From the NCBI GenBank assembly GCA_002452515.1, contig DKEN01000115.1, positions 16,017 through 21,071 on the forward strand: 5,055 nt of DNA, read 5' to 3'. This document shows, piece after piece, positions 1 through 5,055 of the stretch; within the stretch, counting starts at the first letter, position 1; the number at the start of each line of letters is the position of its first letter. The notes under the pieces were generated by a model. That model worked only from the letters and a program-made list of their open reading frames with translations, did no database searches and was not told where the DNA came from. The stretch is from Spartobacteria bacterium UBA6821 (GTDB lineage: Bacteria; Verrucomicrobiota; Verrucomicrobiia; Chthoniobacterales; UBA6821). A program made the translations under genes and the position numbers.

Positions 1-1001
1 CGGAATCTCAACCGGAGCGCCGCCGCCGCCGCTCGCGGCAGGAAGATCACCGCTCCGCCTCCAGGGTTGGGAAAAACAGCAGGCATCAAGCGAAGGGAAA
101 CAGCAGGCTTACCACGATCCAGAAAACCGAACGGATCGTGCTCTGGGGCTGCTACTTCCTTGGTGCACTGGTTGTTTTTGCGGGTGGTTTCTATGTAGGT
201 CAGAAATCAGGACATCATGCCGAGATGGAGAATGATGTTGTCCAGCAGGATGCTGCTTTTCCCTCACCGGAAACAGATGCGCTGCTCGATGTTGGCTTTG
301 AAGCCTTTCAAAAAGGGAGTTACCGGGATGCCATGGAGGACTTCCAGCATGTTCTTGACAAGCAACCGACGCTGGTTGGTCTCGATTATTTGATTGCTGA
401 ATCAGCCTATCTGGCTGGTGAGAAGGTGCTAGCTGGTGAGGCCGCAGGACACGCACTCTCCAAAAATGAATCCGTTGAGCAGGCCCGCGTTCTCCTTGCC
501 CTCCTCGACCTGGACAAGTCAAATTCCGCGGGGGACGGAACCCAACAACTGGCAGATCCGAAAGTCACCGCAGAGTCGGCCATCAAGCAGCTTGTGGCAA
601 GTCATCTTGCCGAGGCCAAGGGATATGGGCTCTGGGGTGATTTTCTGAGATCCAATGGATCGTATCGCAGCGCCGCGGATACTCTGCACAAAGGCGTTCT
701 TCGTGCGGATCCGGACGCATCACGTGATCTCCTTTCGGCAAAGGAACAGATTGCCCGATTCCAGGATAATCCACCCACAGCCGTACCGTCGCTTTCAGAA
801 ATGACTTCCATGAGTGGTGAGCAGGCGCTTGTCGCTGCACTGGCGGCACTTAAAAAGCATCAAGAGGAGGATGCGGTTTCCTTTTTGGAGCGCGCTCGTG
901 ATCTTTTTTCACCACTGACCTTTCAAAAATTGATGAAGGATGTGGCCTTTGCGGATTACAGCAAAGACCCGCAACTCAAGCAGTTTTTTAACGCTCGATG
1001 A
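1..1001 (+). CDS. Membrane-anchored TPR-like protein, 5' end outside window
   Basis: The reading frame is open from base 3 to the TGA at 999-1001 (332 visible residues) with no stop before the left edge, so the gene starts upstream. A GTG at 138 could be taken as the start, but it falls at the beginning of a hydrophobic segment. The frame before it encodes an Arg-rich, polar, probably disordered stretch (RRRRRSRQEDHRS near the edge). Visible residues 45-66 (IVLWGCYFLGALVVFAGGFYVG) form one membrane helix. With the basic flank inside, the C-terminal part should lie outside the cytoplasm. That part is helical and TPR-like: residues about 94-127 (ALLDVGFEAFQKGSYRDAMEDFQ...) and 208-239 (YGLWGDFLRSNGSYRSAADTL...), and perhaps 275-307. 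It could be a scaffold or assembly factor. I do not recognise a named family. Nothing in it indicates a role in ATP synthase, and co-transcription with atpB is not shown. Confidence 0.75.
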   Translation, partial: ESQPERRRRRSRQEDHRSASRVGKNSRHQAKGNSRLTTIQKTERIVLWGCYFLGALVVFAGGFYVGQKSGHHAEMENDVVQQDAAFPSPETDALLDVGFEAFQKGSYRDAMEDFQHVLDKQPTLVGLDYLIAESAYLAGEKVLAGEAAGHALSKNESVEQARVLLALLDLDKSNSAGDGTQQLADPKVTAESAIKQLVASHLAEAKGYGLWGDFLRSNGSYRSAADTLHKGVLRADPDASRDLLSAKEQIARFQDNPPTAVPSLSEMTSMSGEQALVAALAALKKHQEEDAVSFLERARDLFSPLTFQKLMKDVAFADYSKDPQLKQFFNAR

Positions 1002-1064
1002 CATGCCCTTGAACAGTCAGCTTCTTATTGTTGTTTAAAAAAATACAAAGAATCAAAAAGGCGC

Positions 1065-1093
1065 TTGCCAGCAGGCCAATTGTTTACTTTGAT
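1065..1093 (+). promoter_or_regulatory. Candidate sigma70-type promoter for the atp operon
   Basis: TTGCCA (1065-1070) matches five of six bases of the -35 consensus. It is followed after 17 bp by TTTGAT (1088-1093), four of six bases of the -10 consensus. An A-rich stretch lies just upstream (1034-1060) and could act as an UP-like element. Transcription would start near 1100, giving a leader of about 50 nt before atpB that begins at the pyrimidine tract. The match is modest and promoter consensus in this lineage may differ, so this is only a candidate. Confidence 0.3.
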
Positions 1094-1098
1094 CCATG

Positions 1099-1131
1099 TC
1101 CCTCATTTTTCCCCCGTCTCCTTGCCCTTTC
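1099..1131 (+). promoter_or_regulatory. Pyrimidine-rich leader tract before atpB
   Basis: Thirty of 33 bases are C or T, interrupted only by A at 1105 and G at 1116 and 1124. It contains CTCATTTTTCCCC at 1102-1114, which recurs with one T fewer before atpF. The tract ends 19 nt before the atpB start, and no Shine-Dalgarno sequence is present. A ribosomal protein S1 or other RNA-binding contact is possible by analogy with pyrimidine-rich leaders, but is not shown. Confidence 0.4.
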
Positions 1132-1150
1132 GTAATCGAGCTTTTTACTC

Positions 1151-2002
1151 ATGGTTTTAACCCTTCCAATTTTGGCCAGCGCAGCACTCTCCGCGGAAAC
1201 ACCGGCGGTTTTTGAGAATTCGTTTTTGGCCTGGCTCACAAATTCAATTTTTGTGACAGCCATCGTCGTCGGAGTGATCGTTTGGATCGTTCGCTCGTGT
1301 ACACGCAAGTTGGAGCTGATCCCGGGAGCCGGACAAAATTTTCTCGAGGCCGTGGTTGAGGGGGCCTATGGAGCTGCAGAAAGCATTCTTGGGGATAAAA
1401 TGACCCGTAAGGCATTCCCGCTTCTTGCCACGCTCTTTATTTTCATTCTCATGTCGAATTGGTTCGGATTGCTCCCGGGGGTCGGTTCCATCGGTTGGGG
1501 TGTCAAGGAAGGGTTTCTGTCCCTCAAGGAGATGGAAGTTCCCCTATTGCGTGCAACTACTGCGGATTTGAATATGACTTTCGCCCTTGCGGCAGTATCG
1601 ATGATCCTTTGGTTTTACTGGACAATGAGGGTTACGGGTCCTGTCGGTTTCATCAAGGAACTCTTTGGCGTGAAAGGGGGGATGTCCGGACCGATTCTTC
1701 TCTTCCTTGTGCCTCTTTTTCTCTTCATCGGGCTTCTGGAAGTGGTCTCCATTCTTGTGCGTCCCATTTCCCTTTCCTTCCGACTCTACGGCAATATTTC
1801 CGCCGGGGAAAACATGATGGGGACTATGATTAATATCGGCAATATGTTCCACTGCCCTCACTGGCTGACAGCTGTGCTCAGTGTTATTGTTCCGATTCCC
1901 TTTTACTTTCTGGAACTGCTCGTCGGATTTCTTCAAGCGATGATTTTTACCGTGCTTGTTGTCGTCTACCTTCAACTCTCCACAACCCACGAGGAACATT
2001 AA
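1151..2002 (+). CDS. atpB: F-type ATP synthase subunit a (Fo)
   Basis: Subunit a is the integral membrane stator of Fo. It forms the two ion half-channels beside the c-ring. The 283-residue length is normal for the family. Hydrophobic helices lie at about 30-49, 89-108, 140-158, 178-203 and 238-272. The essential arginine is R211 in ISLSFRLYGN (E. coli R210), with N215 (N214), E220 (E219) and Q262 (Q252) aligned by eye. The RATTADLNMT block (134-143) is also typical. The position of E. coli H245 appears to be E255, so both channel positions are Glu. The N-terminus MVLTLPILASAALSAE resembles a short signal peptide without a basic n-region. The start is well fixed, because an in-frame TAA at 1133-1135 leaves no other ATG, GTG or TTG upstream. 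It is the first atp gene here, with no atpI or atpZ before it, and lacks a clear Shine-Dalgarno sequence. Confidence 0.97.
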   Translation: MVLTLPILASAALSAETPAVFENSFLAWLTNSIFVTAIVVGVIVWIVRSCTRKLELIPGAGQNFLEAVVEGAYGAAESILGDKMTRKAFPLLATLFIFILMSNWFGLLPGVGSIGWGVKEGFLSLKEMEVPLLRATTADLNMTFALAAVSMILWFYWTMRVTGPVGFIKELFGVKGGMSGPILLFLVPLFLFIGLLEVVSILVRPISLSFRLYGNISAGENMMGTMINIGNMFHCPHWLTAVLSVIVPIPFYFLELLVGFLQAMIFTVLVVVYLQLSTTHEEH

Positions 2003-2065
2003 AAGACAGGATCAATTTTGACCGCTTTTGGTTGTCGGGACCGTGCAGGACGCGGACGGCAGTCG

Positions 2066-2092
2066 AACACCACACCAAACCCAAACGAAAAC
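2066..2092 (+). promoter_or_regulatory. A/C-only leader segment before atpE
   Basis: Bases 2066-2086 are exclusively A or C, and through 2092 there is only one G and no T. Such RNA cannot form stable base pairs with itself, and it ends 6 nt before the atpE ATG at 2099, where no Shine-Dalgarno sequence is visible. The inferred role is an unstructured ribosome landing site or translational enhancer for subunit c, which is needed in many copies. E. coli atpE is known to have an enhancer leader, but the sequence here is different. Confidence 0.4.
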
Positions 2093-2098
2093 GTTATT

Positions 2099-2326
2099 AT
2101 GCTACACACCATCATCGCTGAAGCTGTCACCGGTAATCTCACCTTCGGTATCGCTGGAGCCGGATCAGCAATCGGTATCGGACTTATCGGAGCCCGCATG
2201 GTCGAGGCCATTGGTCGTAACCCCGCAACCCTTCCCAAAGTTCTGGTCTTCGGTCTTCTGACGATCGCTCTTTCCGAGGCAATGGGTATTTTCGGTCTGA
2301 TCTTCGGCTTGTTCCAAGGCAAGTAA
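2099..2326 (+). CDS. atpE: F-type ATP synthase subunit c (proteolipid ring)
   Basis: This is the c-ring subunit, a hairpin of two membrane helices that carries the coupling ion. From the ATG at 2099 the product is 75 residues, the normal size. Helix 1 has the glycine-rich packing motif (GIAGAGSAIGIGLIGA, about 17-32). The cytoplasmic loop is R40-N41-P42, a variant of the usual RQP. Helix 2 carries the ion-binding carboxylate E60 in ALSEAMGIFG. The Na+-ligand positions of Ilyobacter-type rings (Gln in helix 1, Ser/Thr after the Glu) are here I27 and A61-M62, so H+ coupling is inferred. The frame is open further upstream to a TTG at 2018, but the extra 27 residues are polar, Arg-rich and unlike any c subunit, so I reject that start. 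A 96-bp leader precedes it and a strong stem-loop follows its stop codon. Confidence 0.97.
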   Translation: MLHTIIAEAVTGNLTFGIAGAGSAIGIGLIGARMVEAIGRNPATLPKVLVFGLLTIALSEAMGIFGLIFGLFQGK

Positions 2327-2337
2327 GAATTCTCTGA

Positions 2338-2375
2338 TTATCACCCACCCCTCGGAAGCGGGGGGTGGGTGATAA
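2338..2375 (+). promoter_or_regulatory. Strong stem-loop between atpE and atpF
   Basis: TTATCACCCACCCC (2338-2351) pairs perfectly with GGGGTGGGTGATAA (2362-2375). Inside, U2352-G2361 (wobble), C2353-G2360 and G2354-C2359 extend the stem to 17 pairs around a GAAG tetraloop (2355-2358). It begins 11 nt after the atpE stop codon. No U-run follows immediately (the next bases are CACTACGACC, and the first T-run is at 2390-2393), so it is not a canonical intrinsic terminator. The likely roles are 3' protection or processing of an atpE-containing transcript, or partial termination, either of which would favour subunit c over downstream subunits. The structure is seen directly; the role is inferred. 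Confidence 0.8.
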
Positions 2376-2397
2376 CACTACGACCACAGTTTTAACG

Positions 2398-2419
2398 CTT
2401 CTCATTTTCCCCTTCTTTC
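2398..2419 (+). promoter_or_regulatory. Pyrimidine-rich leader tract before atpF
   Basis: Twenty-one of 22 bases are C or T, the only purine being A at 2404. The core CTCATTTTCCCC at 2401-2412 matches the element at 1102-1114 before atpB except for one missing T. Its distance to the start codon is 38 nt here and 36 nt before atpB. No Shine-Dalgarno sequence follows. It may be a translation or RNA-protein contact site, which is inference from position and repetition only. Confidence 0.4.
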
Positions 2420-2450
2420 GCAAGACCCCAGAGAATCCCCGTCCCAATAG

Positions 2451-2954
2451 ATGATCACACAAATCCTCAGTAATTTTGGAGTTACCTGGCCGCATTTCAT
2501 TGCCCAGACTTTACTCTTCCTCATCGCCTTGTATGTGCTGAGTCGCTATGCATACGCACCCATTCTCAATATTCTTGAGGAACGTCGCAAGCGCATCGAG
2601 GAGGGTCAACTCAATGCAGAGAAGATCAAGAAGCAGTTGGCAGAGGCCGAACTTCGTTATCAGGAGGTGCTTCGCAAGGCCAATGATGATGCCCAGATAC
2701 TTGTGGAAGAGTCCCGCAAGAACAATGAGGCATTCTCCCAGCGCGAAATGGATCGTGCCGTGAAGGAGTCTGCAGCCATCGTCGATCGTGCCCGGGCTGA
2801 AATCGCCTCGGAGCGTGTCCGGATGGTTGATGAAGTGAAGCGGGAGATGGTTTCCCTTGTGATCAAGACAACGGCATCCGTCGCGGGCAAAGTTCTTACG
2901 CAAGACGATCAAAAACGGCTTACAGAAGAGGCTCAGAAAAGCCTCGCGGCCTAA
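2451..2954 (+). CDS. atpF: F-type ATP synthase subunit b (peripheral stalk)
   Basis: Subunit b is the peripheral stalk that ties subunit a in the membrane to delta and alpha on top of F1. The 167 residues are close to the family norm. An N-terminal membrane helix (about 13-32, within FGVTWPHFIAQTLLFLIALYVL) is followed by the conserved AYAPILNILEERRKRIEEG junction (34-52). A long charged, heptad-like helix (about 45-135) forms the right-handed coiled coil. The C-terminal segment KREMVSLVIKTTASVAGKVL (130-149) matches the region that contacts delta. The start is fixed, as an in-frame TAG at 2448-2450 directly abuts the ATG. Only one b-type gene is seen between atpE and atpH, so a homodimeric b2 stalk is expected. 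It has no Shine-Dalgarno sequence, and atpH follows after 23 bp. Confidence 0.96.
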   Translation: MITQILSNFGVTWPHFIAQTLLFLIALYVLSRYAYAPILNILEERRKRIEEGQLNAEKIKKQLAEAELRYQEVLRKANDDAQILVEESRKNNEAFSQREMDRAVKESAAIVDRARAEIASERVRMVDEVKREMVSLVIKTTASVAGKVLTQDDQKRLTEEAQKSLAA

Positions 2955-2977
2955 TCAAATTTTTATCCCTCCACGCC

Positions 2978-3376
2978 ATGCAGATTCCTAAAGAAGCACG
3001 ACGCAAGGCACGGGAGCTCTTTGATGCCGCTCTCGATGCTACAGGTCGTCCCGATGCAACCAAGACGCTATCAGTGGCGGATCTGCTGGTCAAAGCTGCC
3101 CCCCGTCACGCGCTTCAAATTCTCAAAGAGTATACCCGGCTGATTCGCCTTGCCACAGTCAAGCATCACGCCGTCATCGAGAGTGCTACTCCACTGGACG
3201 GGGTAACGAGAGCCGCCATTCTGAAATCCTTGCAGGAGCGTGATGGTGGAGAAGTAACTTTGGAATCCAGAGTTGATCCTTCGCTCATCGGCGGAGCCCG
3301 TATCCGTCTCGGCAGCGAGGTCTGGGATGCGACCGTGCAGGCCCGCATTCAAAATCTCACCGCCATTATTTCCTGA
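2978..3376 (+). CDS. atpH: F-type ATP synthase subunit delta, compact form
   Basis: Delta (the OSCP equivalent) caps F1 and joins the alpha N-termini to the b stalk. The C-terminal half is clearly of this family: VDPSLIGGARIRLGSEVWDATVQARI (99-124) corresponds to E. coli [26 protein letters not shown], including the conserved D117. The ATPLDG and ILKSL segments before it also fit. At 132 residues it is about 45 shorter than the 177-residue E. coli protein. The deficit is in the N-terminal helical domain, which here is about 65 residues instead of about 105. No ATG, GTG or TTG lies upstream in frame to supply more, and that frame only reads through the end of atpF. The gene sits in its expected place between b and alpha and looks intact, so this is probably a lineage form and not a broken gene. 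Confidence 0.9.
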   Translation: MQIPKEARRKARELFDAALDATGRPDATKTLSVADLLVKAAPRHALQILKEYTRLIRLATVKHHAVIESATPLDGVTRAAILKSLQERDGGEVTLESRVDPSLIGGARIRLGSEVWDATVQARIQNLTAIIS

Positions 3377-3400
3377 GTAGTTTCAAACCCGTATTCCTCC

Positions 3401-3422
3401 AATATTTTAATTAAAACAAACC
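3401..3422 (+). promoter_or_regulatory. A/T-rich initiation region of atpA
   Basis: The 22 bases before the atpA ATG are nearly all A or T and include the perfect 12-bp palindrome TTTTAATTAAAA (3405-3416). No Shine-Dalgarno sequence is present. It most likely keeps the start site free of structure. TTTAAT (3406-3411) also resembles a -10 box, with a poor TTCAAA -35 at 3382-3387 and 18-bp spacing, so an internal promoter is possible but weakly supported. Confidence 0.3.
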
Positions 3423-4958
3423 ATGAGCACCCTTCTGCAAGAACTTGAATCCAAGATTGACGGTCTTCGTAACACGACCGTCTCCACATCAAATGTCGGA
3501 ACCGTCCGTGAAATCGGTGACGGTGTTGCCCGTATCGAAGGTCTCGGCGGCGTTATGCTTAATGAGATGCTAGAGTTTCCTGGCGGAGTTTATGGCCTCG
3601 CCCTGAATCTCGAGGAGACGGAGATCGGAGCCGTTGTGCTGGGTGATTATACCGGGATCTCGGAAGGAGATGAGGTGAAGGCCACCGGGCGCCTTCTCCA
3701 GGTTCCTGTCGGCAAGGAGCTCCTCGGCCGTGTCGTGGATGCCCTTGGCCAACCAATTGACGGGAAGGGTCCCATCCAGGCCAAGATTTACTATCCTGTG
3801 GAGAAAATCGCACCCGGCATTATCAAACGCCGCGGTGTCAGCCAGCCTCTTTCAACTGGTATCATGTCCGTTGATGCCATGATACCCATCGGTCGGGGAC
3901 AGCGTGAATTGATCATCGGTGACCGTGCCACCGGCAAGACCACGATTGCCATCGACACCATCATCAACCAGGCCAAGATCAATCGTGCCGGAGAAGCTTC
4001 CGGGGATTCCTCCTTCCGTCCTGTCTACAGCATCTACGTGGCGGTCGGTCAGAAGAATGCCAACATCGCGCGCGTCGTCGACACTCTTGCTTCCAAAGAT
4101 GCCTTGCGTGACACGATCATTGTTTCCGCTCCAGCTTCAGACAGTGCCACCAACCAGTATCTCGCACCTTTCGCAGGAGCAGCAATCGGGGAATGGTTCA
4201 TGGACAATGGAATGGATGCCCTGATTGTTTTTGATGATCTTTCAAAGCATGCCGTCGCTTATCGTCAGGTTTCCCTCCTGCTCAAACGTCCAAGCGGTCG
4301 TGAGGCTTATCCCGGTGATGTCTTCTATCTCCACAGCCGTTTGCTTGAGCGTTCCGCGCGTTTGAGCAAGAATGCCGGGGATGGATCATTAACGGCACTC
4401 CCGATCATTGAAACCCAGGCGGGCGACGTTTCCGCCTACATCCCAACCAACGTGATTTCCATCACGGATGGTCAGATCTATCTGGAAACTGATCTTTTCT
4501 ATCAGGGTATCCGTCCCGCGATCTCGGTAGGACTTTCCGTTTCCCGCGTCGGTTCCGCCGCGCAGATCAAAGCAACCAAGCAGGTTGCCGGAAAAATCAA
4601 GGGCGATCTGGCCCAGTTCCGTGAATTGGCTGCCTTTGCCCAGTTTGGAAGTGATCTCGACGCACGAACCAAGTCCCAGTTGGATCGAGGTGCCCGCATC
4701 GTTGAGCTTTTCAAGCAGCAGCAATACAATCCTCAGTCGGTCGAACTTCAGGTTGCCATTCTTTGGACGATGCAGAAGGGATACTTCGACGCAATTGCCG
4801 TTGATCGAGTCAAAGATTTCCAGGGACAACTAGTTGACTTCCTCTCCACGCGCAAGGAAGCCGTCCTTGCTTCCATTCTTAAAAAGGGAGCTATCGATGC
4901 CGAGTTGGAGAAGGAACTCACTGCTGCTGTCGATGAGTTCAAGGTCATCTTCCGCTAA
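3423..4958 (+). CDS. atpA: F-type ATP synthase subunit alpha (F1)
   Basis: Alpha forms the alpha3beta3 hexamer of F1, binds nucleotide at the non-catalytic sites and lends an arginine to the catalytic site on beta. The 511 residues match the family length. In order: an N-terminal helix ([13 protein letters not shown], 3-15) likely to contact delta; a beta-barrel domain (about 25-95); the nucleotide-binding domain with P-loop GDRATGKT (166-173, K172), Walker [10 protein letters not shown] (267-275) and [33 protein letters not shown] (278-310); the arginine R375 in SVSRVG (E. coli R376); then the C-terminal helical domain (about 380-511). Two small oddities stand out. A longer polar loop (about 184-200, [15 protein letters not shown]) lies where E. 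coli is shorter, and the family signature reads [10 protein letters not shown] with Ser368 where Asp, Asn or His is usual. Its start has an A/T-rich leader and no Shine-Dalgarno sequence. It follows atpH by 46 bp. Confidence 0.98.
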   Translation: MSTLLQELESKIDGLRNTTVSTSNVGTVREIGDGVARIEGLGGVMLNEMLEFPGGVYGLALNLEETEIGAVVLGDYTGISEGDEVKATGRLLQVPVGKELLGRVVDALGQPIDGKGPIQAKIYYPVEKIAPGIIKRRGVSQPLSTGIMSVDAMIPIGRGQRELIIGDRATGKTTIAIDTIINQAKINRAGEASGDSSFRPVYSIYVAVGQKNANIARVVDTLASKDALRDTIIVSAPASDSATNQYLAPFAGAAIGEWFMDNGMDALIVFDDLSKHAVAYRQVSLLLKRPSGREAYPGDVFYLHSRLLERSARLSKNAGDGSLTALPIIETQAGDVSAYIPTNVISITDGQIYLETDLFYQGIRPAISVGLSVSRVGSAAQIKATKQVAGKIKGDLAQFRELAAFAQFGSDLDARTKSQLDRGARIVELFKQQQYNPQSVELQVAILWTMQKGYFDAIAVDRVKDFQGQLVDFLSTRKEAVLASILKKGAIDAELEKELTAAVDEFKVIFR

Positions 4959-5006
4959 AAATCTAAGCACTCTTTAAAACCGTTTCACTGAGCTAATCCT
5001 AGCGAC

Positions 5007-5055
5007 ATGGCCAACACACGCGACATTCGACGACGCATCAAGTCGGTCAAGAACA
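5007..5055 (+). CDS. atpG: F-type ATP synthase subunit gamma, 3' end outside window
   Basis: Only the first 16 codons are present, reading MANTRDIRRRIKSVKN. This is the characteristic gamma N-terminus, the start of the long helix that forms the rotating central shaft inside alpha3beta3 (E. coli begins in a similar way, ending with IKSVQN). The position 48 bp after atpA is the standard place for atpG. The leader 4959-5006 has no evident Shine-Dalgarno sequence. The rest of the gene, and presumably atpD and atpC, lie beyond the right edge. Confidence 0.9.
   Translation, partial: MANTRDIRRRIKSVKN

Noticed and set aside
18..32. CGC/CCG simple repeat at the left edge
   Set aside because: It is explained as consecutive Arg codons in the open frame of the TPR-like gene. 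No independent repeat function is supported.
1061..1080. Possible terminator hairpin around TTGCCAGCAGGCCAA after the TPR-like gene
   Set aside because: The arms match only with a bulge, the stem is very short and no T-run follows directly.
1084..1308. Minus-strand 74-residue frame across the atpB start
   Set aside because: It overlaps the well-supported atpB start and leader and shows no recognisable domain. It is a shadow of the coding strand.
1544..1999. Minus-strand 151-residue frame inside atpB
   Set aside because: It is antisense to the membrane helices of subunit a, and its His/Lys/Asn-rich product is a by-product of hydrophobic codons on the other strand.
2041..2055. Small hairpin CCGTG/CGCGG in the atpE leader
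   Set aside because: Only five pairs including a wobble, with competing pairings nearby. It is not distinguishable from chance in a GC-rich stretch.
2018..2098. In-frame TTG at 2018 that would extend atpE by 27 residues
   Set aside because: The extension is polar and Arg-rich, unlike any c-subunit N-terminus. The ATG at 2099 gives the normal 75-residue length, and the region fits an untranslated leader.
2338..2393. Canonical Rho-independent terminator ending the operon after atpE
   Set aside because: The stem is strong but no U-run follows within 10 nt, and atpF, atpH, atpA and atpG continue on the same strand in standard order. A full stop of transcription here is unlikely.
4389..4829. Minus-strand 146-residue frame inside atpA
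   Set aside because: It is antisense to a highly conserved part of alpha. Its composition is that expected from the complementary frame, with no family features.

Overview
The window holds the 5' half of a bacterial F-type ATP synthase operon, all on the + strand. It is preceded by the 3' part of an unrelated membrane-anchored, TPR-like gene. The order is [TPR-like membrane protein, 5' end missing] - atpB (a) - atpE (c) - atpF (b) - atpH (delta) - atpA (alpha) - atpG (gamma, only the first 16 codons). The subunit families are unmistakable from conserved motifs: the a-subunit Arg in SFRLYGN, the c-subunit RNP loop and ALSEA carboxylate, the b-subunit membrane anchor plus coiled coil, the delta C-terminal VDPSLIGG block, the alpha P-loop GDRATGKT and SVSRVG arginine, and the gamma N-terminus RRRIKSVKN.

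The source is probably a verrucomicrobial bacterium or close relative. The reasons are moderate GC content, the style of the b-subunit N-terminus (FGVTWPHFIAQ), a very short delta subunit beginning MQIPKEARRKAR, and start sites without Shine-Dalgarno sequences. This placement comes from recalled family resemblance, not from a search, and is only moderately secure.

Region by region: 1-1001 is the partial TPR-like gene, whose frame is open to the left edge. 1002-1150 is an intergenic region with a weak candidate promoter and a pyrimidine tract. 1151-2002 is atpB. 2003-2098 is a leader with an A/C-only stretch. 2099-2326 is atpE. 2327-2450 carries a near-perfect 17-bp stem-loop and a second pyrimidine tract. 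2451-2954 is atpF, 2978-3376 atpH, 3423-4958 atpA, and 5007 onward atpG. beta and epsilon (atpD, atpC) would be expected downstream but lie outside the window. No atpI or atpZ precedes atpB here.

Together the products form the membrane Fo motor (a, c-ring, b stalk) and part of F1 (delta, alpha, gamma), which couples ion flow to ATP synthesis. The c subunit has none of the known Na+-ligand side chains, so H+ coupling is inferred. The proteins are standard. The less ordinary content is in the non-coding spacers: atpE is bracketed by an unstructured A/C leader and a strong 3' stem-loop, which may raise c-subunit output relative to the other subunits. The atpB and atpF leaders share a CTCATTTT(T)CCCC element at nearly the same distance from the start codon. 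I see no mobile element, CRISPR array, RNA gene or novel defence-type system.
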